A stretch of DNA of 64,000 bases from Staphylococcus sp. GSSP0090. GTDB taxonomy: Bacteria > Bacillota > Bacilli > Staphylococcales > Staphylococcaceae. Each line of letters opens with the position of its first letter. The stretch's first letter is position 1. The DNA lies in NCBI RefSeq assembly GCF_013391405.1, contig NZ_JACBFD010000040.1, positions 26,876-90,875 of the forward strand, in the 5' to 3' direction. Positions 57,843 through 64,000 of the stretch are shown piece by piece. The notes beneath the pieces were generated by a model. The model was not told the DNA's origin, ran no database searches, and saw only the letters and a list, made by a program, of their open reading frames with translations. A program made the translations under genes and the position numbers.

Positions 57843-59642
57843 GTGTCATTATTAAACTTACCGTTAACATTACTCATTGTTATCTTTTTGGCATTGGGTA
57901 TATTTAGCCAATGGTTCGCCAATAAAATAAAATGGCCATCCATCGTAGTTATGGCTATTGTAGGATTACTTGTGGGGCCTATCTTTGGATTGATTAATCC
58001 TCAAGAAAGTCTTGGACAAGATGTATTTAGCCCACTTGTTTCATTAGCAGTTGCAATCATCTTATTTGAAGGCAGCAGTAATTTGGATTTTCGTGAAATA
58101 AAAGGGATCTCTAAAGCTGTAACAAGAATTATTACTGTGGGTGCTGTGATTGCATGGATTTTAGGAGCCATTGCGTTGCATTTTGTATTAGGTTTTTCTA
58201 TAACGATTTCACTTGTTTTAGGTGGATTGTTTTTAATTACTGGGCCTACAGTAATACAACCATTATTAAAACAAGCTAAAGTTAGGAAAAGTGTAGATTC
58301 CATCTTAAGATGGGAAAGTATCATTCTTGATCCTATTGGTCCAATGCTTGCCTTAGGTGCCTTCTATATTTTTCAAATTATAGAACAAGGTTTTGAAGTT
58401 CAAATTATTTTGACTTTTGTATTACGTTTAGGCGCTGCTGTTGTTTTAGGCTTTGGTGCTTCTTATTTATTTATGTGGTTGATTAAAAGAGATTTAATTC
58501 CACAAAATTTAATGCCACCCATTCAATTGGTATTTATTTTGCTTATCTTTGCAATTTGTGATGAGATATTGCATGAATCGGGTTTACTCGCAGTGACGAT
58601 ATTTGGTTTAATGATGGCACGCATGAAGCGACATGATTTGATTTTTAAAGAATCGGATCATTTTATAGAAAATACGTCATCTATTATGGTCTCCACCGTG
58701 TTTATATTAATTACATCTTCATTAACATTAAATGTGTTGGCGAGCATTATATCATGGAAATTATTTATTTTCTGTGTAGTTATGATTATGTTAGTAAGAC
58801 CGATTTCTATACTATTATCGACAATCAATACTGAAATTTCTAAACGAGAACGGGCAATGGTTTCAATGATGGCACCAAGAGGTATTGTTGTACTTACAGT
58901 TGCACAGTTCTTCGGTGGTTTATTTGTAGAAAAAGGTACACCCATGGCAGAATATATCACACCGGTCACATTTGGATTGGTATTTGTGACTGTTGTGATT
59001 TATGGTTTCAGTTTCATACCTTTAAGTAAAATGATGCATCTGTCTAGTACAGAACCATCAGGCGTCATTATTGTTGGTGAAAGTGAATTTTCATTTCATT
59101 TAGGAGCAAAATTGAGGGAACATAGTATTCCTGTCATGACATTTAATTTATTTAATAATACATCAAAACGCGCACACGATTTAGATTTTGAAGTATTTGA
59201 AGGTAATTTATTATCTAGCAATGATCGTATTTATGCAGATATGACACGTTACAATAAATGTTTGTTAATGACACAATCGTTCGTGTTTAATAGTTTGGCA
59301 TTTAATGAATTAGTTCCTGAATTTGGTCTGAAAAATGTCAATATGATGCCAGTTTCTTTTAGTGATGAACACGCACGAAGTAACGTTGATGGTCCAATCA
59401 AAAATCATATTCTTTTTGATACACATTTTACGTCACATTGGTTTAATCGTTTCATCGTAGAACATAATATTTTAGAAATGCCCGTATCAACTAAGCATCA
59501 ATTAACAGAAAATGATATGGTGCTCTATCATATTGACGATAACAATGAAGTCACTTTCAAACGGGAAAATCAAAATATTACAAATTCAGAAGAAGGCATT
59601 ATTGGTTATTTAAAAGATGCTTATTTACATGTAAATATATAA
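57843..59642 (+). CDS. CPA1-family sodium(potassium)/proton antiporter with C-terminal regulatory domain
   Basis: A 599-residue cation/proton antiporter. The first about 395 residues hold 12 or so spans, with SLAVAIILFEGSSNLD and SIILDPIGPMLAL as the probable ion-site regions. From about residue 405 there is a soluble part beginning SGVIIVGESEFSFHLGAKL, an RCK/TrkA_N-like Rossmann domain, followed by a TrkA_C-like end. Such fusions resemble CvrA/KefB-type carriers gated by a nucleotide. GTG 57843 follows GGAGAGAGGG. It serves pH or salt control, in keeping with salt-tolerant staphylococci. Confidence 0.83.
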   Translation: MSLLNLPLTLLIVIFLALGIFSQWFANKIKWPSIVVMAIVGLLVGPIFGLINPQESLGQDVFSPLVSLAVAIILFEGSSNLDFREIKGISKAVTRIITVGAVIAWILGAIALHFVLGFSITISLVLGGLFLITGPTVIQPLLKQAKVRKSVDSILRWESIILDPIGPMLALGAFYIFQIIEQGFEVQIILTFVLRLGAAVVLGFGASYLFMWLIKRDLIPQNLMPPIQLVFILLIFAICDEILHESGLLAVTIFGLMMARMKRHDLIFKESDHFIENTSSIMVSTVFILITSSLTLNVLASIISWKLFIFCVVMIMLVRPISILLSTINTEISKRERAMVSMMAPRGIVVLTVAQFFGGLFVEKGTPMAEYITPVTFGLVFVTVVIYGFSFIPLSKMMHLSSTEPSGVIIVGESEFSFHLGAKLREHSIPVMTFNLFNNTSKRAHDLDFEVFEGNLLSSNDRIYADMTRYNKCLLMTQSFVFNSLAFNELVPEFGLKNVNMMPVSFSDEHARSNVDGPIKNHILFDTHFTSHWFNRFIVEHNILEMPVSTKHQLTENDMVLYHIDDNNEVTFKRENQNITNSEEGIIGYLKDAYLHVNI

Positions 59643-59690
59643 AAAGTCCCCATCTACATCAATGTGTTTGTAGATGGGGATTGCTTTTAT
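59641..59690. terminator. Bidirectional terminator between the antiporter gene and fbp
   Basis: CCCCATCTACA (59648-59658) and TGTAGATGGGG (59669-59679) with A and T runs at the outside. Confidence 0.9.
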
Positions 59691-59699
59691 AGATAAAGT

Positions 59700-61652
59700 T
59701 TAGTTAACATAACGGTCGTGCATAAGCTCTTTTAAAATATCGATTTTCTCTTGGATATCTTGGCCGGTATTGGTATCTCTTATTTTTTGTCGTTGTAATT
59801 CTTTATCAACAACGCGGCGGATAGAAAGTTCGTCAGCGCCATTCAGTAAGACATGTTTTTTAGAATTAAAATGTTGGTGTGCTACAAGTTGCATACCAAA
59901 TGAATTATAAAGCAATGTATAACCAGCGATTCCTGTTGTTGATTGATAAGCTTTTGAAAAGCCACCATCAATAACAATCATCTTTCCTTCTGCTTTAATC
60001 GGGTCTTCACCATCTATTTCTTTGACGGGTGTATGGCCATTGATAATGTGCCCTTGTTCTGGATCTAAGCCGAAATCTTTCAGCATTTTTTTACACATAT
60101 TAACATCTTCACGCAAATGATAATAAGGATTTTTAGTTTCTTTATGCGCTGTTTTATCTTTAATAAAGTAGCGTTCGAATGTCGTCATAGCGCGTTTGCC
60201 AAATAGTGAAGAGTATTTACCAGTCCATAAGTACCACACTAAATCAGTGGCTAAGTCATCTTGAACATCTTTATGATCGAAAGCTTCTCTAACATAATTT
60301 TCAAAATGGTCTAACAAATCTCTGCCATAACATTTCACATCGTCAATGACCATTGATTCCATTTCGCCATTTTCATCTACTGGAATACAACCATGAATCA
60401 GTAAATTCCCGTTATAAGGTAAGTAAAGTGTACCTTTTTGCATTAAGAACGTCATATGGCGTTTTAATTTTTCTGATTGTTGAACAGATAATAATAGTTT
60501 ATCCATCACTTCTGATTCTTCATCTGTAAGTTTATTTGGATCGCTAGGATCAATCGTTTGGAAACAAGTATTTTCTAATGGATATGTTTTTCCATAGAGT
60601 GTTGCTTCATTTTTTTCATAGTTAACACTTTCTAATACCAATCGTTCTTCCATTTCGAAAGTAGGGCGTCGTTTAATAATAGGCGCCTCTAATTTAAATT
60701 GTATGATGGCGATGGCTTGATGGATTTTTGTGATTTGTTCAAGTTCTAATTCAGTTAAACCTTCTGCATTTTTAGGTCTGAAAGCTTTGTTTTTTCCGTC
60801 ATAATATTTTTCTGCAAGTGTTAATAAAGGTCTTAAATTAATACCATAAGCATCCTCAATGATGTCTAAATTATCATAACGTGCACAAATGCGAAGTAGG
60901 TTTGCAAGACAAACTTTGGAACCTGCATATGCACCAATCCAAAGCACATCATGATTTCCCCATTGAATATCTACGGAAGGATAATCAATCAATGTTTCCA
61001 TGATTTTATCCGGTTCGGGTCCTCTATCGTAAATATCACCAACAACATGGAGGTGATTCACTACAAGGTGCTGAACTGTGAAAGACAAGCCAATAATCAA
61101 ATCATCAGATTGTTCTAGCTCTATAATTTGGTTGATGAGTGTTTCATAATAAGAATGTTTATTGTTATATTTATTACTTTTATATAGCAGCTCTTCTATG
61201 ATAAAGATGTAATTCTTAGGCAAAGATTTGCGTAACTTTGTGCGTGTGTATTTTGATGAGGCATAGGTGATCAATTTAATCAGGCGATTAATTGTCGTGA
61301 TATACCATTCATTAAGCTCGGATTTTGAGCTAAAGCTGTTCTTAATTAATTTAAGTTTTTCTTCAGGATAGTATACTAACGCAGAAAATTCATTAATTTC
61401 TTTGCGCGTTAAAGTATCTTGAAAAATATCATTTATTTTTGAACGGACATTACCAGAACCATTGCGCAATACGTGTTGAAAGGCATGAAATTCACCATGT
61501 AAATCACTCACAAAATGCTCCGTACCTTTAGGCAGTTCTAGAATAGACTCTAAATTAATAATTTCAGTTGCAAGTTCTTCTTTGGTATTAAATTGTTGTG
61601 AAAGTAAATCTAAATATCTATCTTTTAGGCTTTTATCTGCTGATTTCTGCAT
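59700..61652 (-). CDS. fbp: Class III fructose-1,6-bisphosphatase
   Basis: A 650-residue Firmicute-specific FBPase that carries out the gluconeogenic dephosphorylation of fructose 1,6-bisphosphate. It belongs to the metallophosphoesterase fold: metal motifs are [25 protein letters not shown] and [16 protein letters not shown], with later ligands in LIHGCIP and [10 protein letters not shown]. The length is as in Bacillus Fbp (about 640-670). GGAGTGAC is 6 bases before the ATG. It is monocistronic. Confidence 0.95.
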   Translation of the reverse strand: MQKSADKSLKDRYLDLLSQQFNTKEELATEIINLESILELPKGTEHFVSDLHGEFHAFQHVLRNGSGNVRSKINDIFQDTLTRKEINEFSALVYYPEEKLKLIKNSFSSKSELNEWYITTINRLIKLITYASSKYTRTKLRKSLPKNYIFIIEELLYKSNKYNNKHSYYETLINQIIELEQSDDLIIGLSFTVQHLVVNHLHVVGDIYDRGPEPDKIMETLIDYPSVDIQWGNHDVLWIGAYAGSKVCLANLLRICARYDNLDIIEDAYGINLRPLLTLAEKYYDGKNKAFRPKNAEGLTELELEQITKIHQAIAIIQFKLEAPIIKRRPTFEMEERLVLESVNYEKNEATLYGKTYPLENTCFQTIDPSDPNKLTDEESEVMDKLLLSVQQSEKLKRHMTFLMQKGTLYLPYNGNLLIHGCIPVDENGEMESMVIDDVKCYGRDLLDHFENYVREAFDHKDVQDDLATDLVWYLWTGKYSSLFGKRAMTTFERYFIKDKTAHKETKNPYYHLREDVNMCKKMLKDFGLDPEQGHIINGHTPVKEIDGEDPIKAEGKMIVIDGGFSKAYQSTTGIAGYTLLYNSFGMQLVAHQHFNSKKHVLLNGADELSIRRVVDKELQRQKIRDTNTGQDIQEKIDILKELMHDRYVN

Positions 61653-62162
61653 TGTTATGTCACTCCAGTTGTATAAATATCGTAATGATGAAACGCATAT
61701 TGTAAAACGCTTCCATTTTATGTTTCTTATTGTAGCATTAATTGGTATGCCTTTGTCTATTTCTTATTATATTATGAAGTTGAGTTAAATTCTAAAAAAT
61801 GGATTAAGTTTATCAGTCAGTTTGTTTTATTTACTGAAAAATTAATGCTTATAAATACAGACATAACTTAAAAAAGAGAAAACCGAAATTATGTTACTCA
61901 AATATAATAAAATGGTGATTTATATAAAAGTTGTGAGAAACATACATTTTAATGAATGTGAATTTGTGTATTATTATTCTATAGTAGTATTTTTATTATT
62001 ATTTTTTAGGCATTAAAAATACTATTAAATCAATGATTTATCAATGTAATACTGTGTTTTTTGATTTTTTATTAGAAATAATTGTTAATTTACTGTTTTA
62101 TTTATCATTTATTTTTGTATAATATATGCATGTAACAAAATTATAAGGGGGCGTTTTGTTTC
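61653..62162. other. Long intergenic region between fbp and putP
   Basis: About 510 very AT-rich bases with no supported gene; a 68-codon frame near 61582 overlaps fbp backwards and has no ribosome site. TATAAT at 62118-62123, 45 bases before the putP ATG, is the probable -10 of putP, with a weak -35. Near 61701-61722 is a cre-like sequence with an extra base. Confidence 0.45.
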
Positions 62163-63719
62163 ATGTTTATATTGGGGACATCATTAGCGAGTCAAGTCGA
62201 CCCAAACTGGCAAACATATATCATGCTTGTCGTTTATTTTTTAGTATTGCTAGGAATTGGATACTATGGTTTTAAACAATCTACCGGTAATGTCAGCGAA
62301 TACATGTTAGGCGGTAGAAATATAGGACCCTACGTCACTGCATTATCTGCAGGCGCATCCGACATGAGTGGTTGGATGATTATGGGGCTACCTGGTGAAG
62401 TCTATACGACTGGTTTATCAGCAGCCTGGTTGGCAATTGGCTTAACGCTTGGCGCATACATAAACTATATTGTTGTTGCACCTCGACTTCGTGTTTACAC
62501 AGAGAAAGCCGGAGATGCAATCACATTACCTGATTTCTTTAAAAATAGATTAGACGATCAATCTAATTCAATTAAAATTATTTCAGGGGCCATCATCGTT
62601 GTATTTTTCACACTTTATACGCATTCTGGAATGGTATCGGGTGGCGTGTTATTCGAAAGTGCATTTGGCATTAACTATCACATTGGTATGTTACTCGTAG
62701 CTGTGATTGTGATTGCTTATACATTTTTCGGAGGTTATTTAGCAGTATCATTAACAGATTTTTTCCAAGGTGTGGTTATGATTATTGCTATGGTCATGGT
62801 TCCAATCGTTGCTATGCTGCAATTAAGTGGTCTAGATACATTTTCACAAGCAGCAGAGCTTAAACCGACCAACTTGGATTTATTTAAAGGTACAACGTTC
62901 GTAGGTATCATTTCATTTTTTGCATGGGGATTAGGTTACTTTGGTCAACCACATATTATTGTACGTTTTATGTCGATTAAATCTGTCAAACAACTACCAA
63001 CGGCAAGACGTTTTGGTATTGGTTGGATGGCAATTAGCTTATTAGGTGCAGTAGGAGTAGGACTGACAGGTATTACTTTTATCAATCAAAGTGGTACGGA
63101 TATACAAAATCCTGAAACGTTATTTGTTTTAATGGGACAAATTTTATTTCATCCGTTAGTGGGTGGATTTTTGCTTGCCGCTATTCTAGCAGCCATTATG
63201 AGTACAATTTCTTCACAATTGTTAGTGACGTCAAGTTCATTAACAGAAGATTTTTACAAATTAATTCGTGGTGATGAAGCAGCGAAGAAACATGAAAAAG
63301 AATTTGTCTTAGTAGGTCGTTTGTCAGTCGTCATTGTAGCGATTATCTCAATTTGGATTGCTTGGTCACCTAACGATACAATTTTAGGATTAGTAGGTAA
63401 TGCGTGGGCTGGTTTCGGTGCCGCATTTGGACCACTCGTCATCTTATCTTTATATTGGAAAGGACTAAGCAGAACAGGCGCTGTAAGTGGTATGCTATCC
63501 GGTGCAATTGTTGTTATTATATGGATTGCATTTGTTAAACCATTAGGTGACGTTAATGATTTCTTTAATTTATATGAAATCATACCTGGGTTCTTAACGA
63601 GTTTAATCGTTACTGTTGTAGTAAGTAAGTTCACGAAGAAACCACAAATTGATGTTGAAGCAGATTTAACAGATGTTCGTCGTCTCGTTAAAAGTGGTGA
63701 AGATCAAAAAGAATCATAA
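62163..63719 (+). CDS. putP: Sodium/proline symporter PutP
   Basis: A 518-residue SSS-family transporter with 13 spans that takes up proline with sodium, for osmoprotection and nutrition. The opening [43 protein letters not shown] (key part [19 protein letters not shown]) and [19 protein letters not shown] motifs are typical of PutP. AAGGGGGCG is followed by ATG 62163 at about 11 bases. A double hairpin ends it. Confidence 0.95.
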   Translation: MFILGTSLASQVDPNWQTYIMLVVYFLVLLGIGYYGFKQSTGNVSEYMLGGRNIGPYVTALSAGASDMSGWMIMGLPGEVYTTGLSAAWLAIGLTLGAYINYIVVAPRLRVYTEKAGDAITLPDFFKNRLDDQSNSIKIISGAIIVVFFTLYTHSGMVSGGVLFESAFGINYHIGMLLVAVIVIAYTFFGGYLAVSLTDFFQGVVMIIAMVMVPIVAMLQLSGLDTFSQAAELKPTNLDLFKGTTFVGIISFFAWGLGYFGQPHIIVRFMSIKSVKQLPTARRFGIGWMAISLLGAVGVGLTGITFINQSGTDIQNPETLFVLMGQILFHPLVGGFLLAAILAAIMSTISSQLLVTSSSLTEDFYKLIRGDEAAKKHEKEFVLVGRLSVVIVAIISIWIAWSPNDTILGLVGNAWAGFGAAFGPLVILSLYWKGLSRTGAVSGMLSGAIVVIIWIAFVKPLGDVNDFFNLYEIIPGFLTSLIVTVVVSKFTKKPQIDVEADLTDVRRLVKSGEDQKES

Positions 63720-63810
63720 TTTAAAAAGGGGTTTGAATTATGATTTAATGTAGGAATTGGTAATTGGCAATGTCTGTTATCAAAAGGGAGAAATTTTTAA
63801 ATAGATAAAA

Positions 63811-63878
63811 GGCTAACTTCAAGGGGAAGTTAGCCTCATACTGTCGATAAAGTCTCTGACTTTGTTGGCAGTTTTTTT
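63811..63878 (+). terminator. Tandem hairpins after putP
   Basis: GGCTAACTTC/GAAGTTAGCC (63811-63835) is followed by CTGTCGATAAAG/CTTTGTTGGCAG (63841-63871) and seven T. The second hairpin is the left end of the interspersed repeat. Confidence 0.85.
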
Positions 63879-63952
63879 ATGCACGCTTTCCGCGGGCACT
63901 GCCTTAGCCTGTAGTCTTCGGCTAGTGCTATTCTCGCAGGAGTCAGCATAAA
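63841..63952. repeat. Interspersed structured repeat, copy B
   Basis: After the second hairpin comes GCACGCTTTCCGCGGGC, then TAGTCTTCGGCTAGTG, then CTCGCAGGAGTCAGCATA. CCGCGGG can pair with CTCGCAGG and AGCC with GGCT, so the element folds into a GC-rich stem. The block order equals copy A at 32606-32725. No gene is seen from 63720 to the window end. Confidence 0.6.
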
Positions 63953-64000
63953 TCACTGCCCATATCACCCCCCTCAAACCACTGCTTGAATGATTAAAGG

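Noticed and set aside
61701..61722. cre-like sequence upstream of fbp (minus strand ATGGAAGCGTTTTACA)
   Set aside because: It has one base too many between the CG centre and the CA end in either orientation; the usual 14-15 base cre does not fit.
61582..61788. 68-codon open frame across the fbp start
   Set aside because: It overlaps the start of fbp on the other strand, has no ribosome site and no recognisable protein features.

Overview
The window reads as chromosomal DNA of a low-GC, coagulase-negative Staphylococcus. Indicators are class A sortase, the nanE/nanR/nanK/nanA/nanT sialic acid locus, the ribitol-phosphate wall teichoic acid genes tarI-tarJ-tarL-tarS, an mhqR-type quinone-response cluster, class III fructose-bisphosphatase, and strong AGGAGG ribosome sites with frequent TTG/GTG starts. 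A poly-gamma-glutamate capsule operon together with pentitol and aryl-beta-glucoside catabolism suggests the S. saprophyticus/S. xylosus group; that is an inference, not a proof. I saw no rRNA, tRNA, CRISPR array, intact transposase or prophage.

Layout. 1-4.9 kb: capB-capC-capA-capE-capD, with a 52-residue capE overlapping the end of capA. 5.0-6.4 kb: a class III aminotransferase. 6.9-12.2 kb: tarI, tarJ, tarL and tarS, which make, polymerise and glycosylate poly(ribitol phosphate). 12.4-15.2 kb: a complete group I ECF transporter (S, T and a double ATPase). 15.3-17.4 kb: a large AraC-type regulator. 17.6-22.8 kb: a pentitol module with a LacI-type regulator, an MFS transporter carrying an in-frame TAG, xylulokinase and a zinc polyol dehydrogenase; two matching palindromes precede the regulator and the transporter. 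23-27 kb: a small membrane protein, HAD hydrolase, M20 peptidase, GNAT and srtA. 27.2-32.6 kb: the sialic acid locus, with one shared palindrome in each of its two divergent promoter regions. 32.8-35.9 kb: a membrane protein/XRE pair with a repeated operator, a quinone-reductase-like protein, a Cof-type phosphatase and a nitroreductase. 35.9-41.9 kb: licT-bglP and two 6-phospho-beta-glucosidases with promoter, cre, RAT and terminator. 42.1-49 kb: catE-like dioxygenase, a heterodimeric ABC exporter and an orphan zinc-binding lipoprotein. 49.2-54.6 kb: aldehyde dehydrogenase, mhqR, two mhqE-like dioxygenases, mhqD and an isochorismatase-fold protein. 54.7-64 kb: DASS carrier, YkvI-like protein, CPA1 antiporter, fbp and putP.

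Themes. Several neighbouring units handle sugars and polyols (pentitols, sialic acid, beta-glucosides), and three of them carry cre-like sites. Two separate units respond to quinones or electrophiles: catE, whose promoter spacer holds a palindrome of the QsrR type, and mhqR-mhqE-mhqE2-mhqD with MhqR-like boxes. Cell-surface genes (capsule, teichoic acid, sortase) make up a third group. I found no clearly unprecedented system. The most useful leads are the TAG inside the pentitol transporter, the hairpin and operator joined end to end upstream of it, the tandem operator of the XRE pair, the Zur-like box before the orphan zinc lipoprotein, and an interspersed structured repeat seen twice, each time after a sodium:solute symporter gene.
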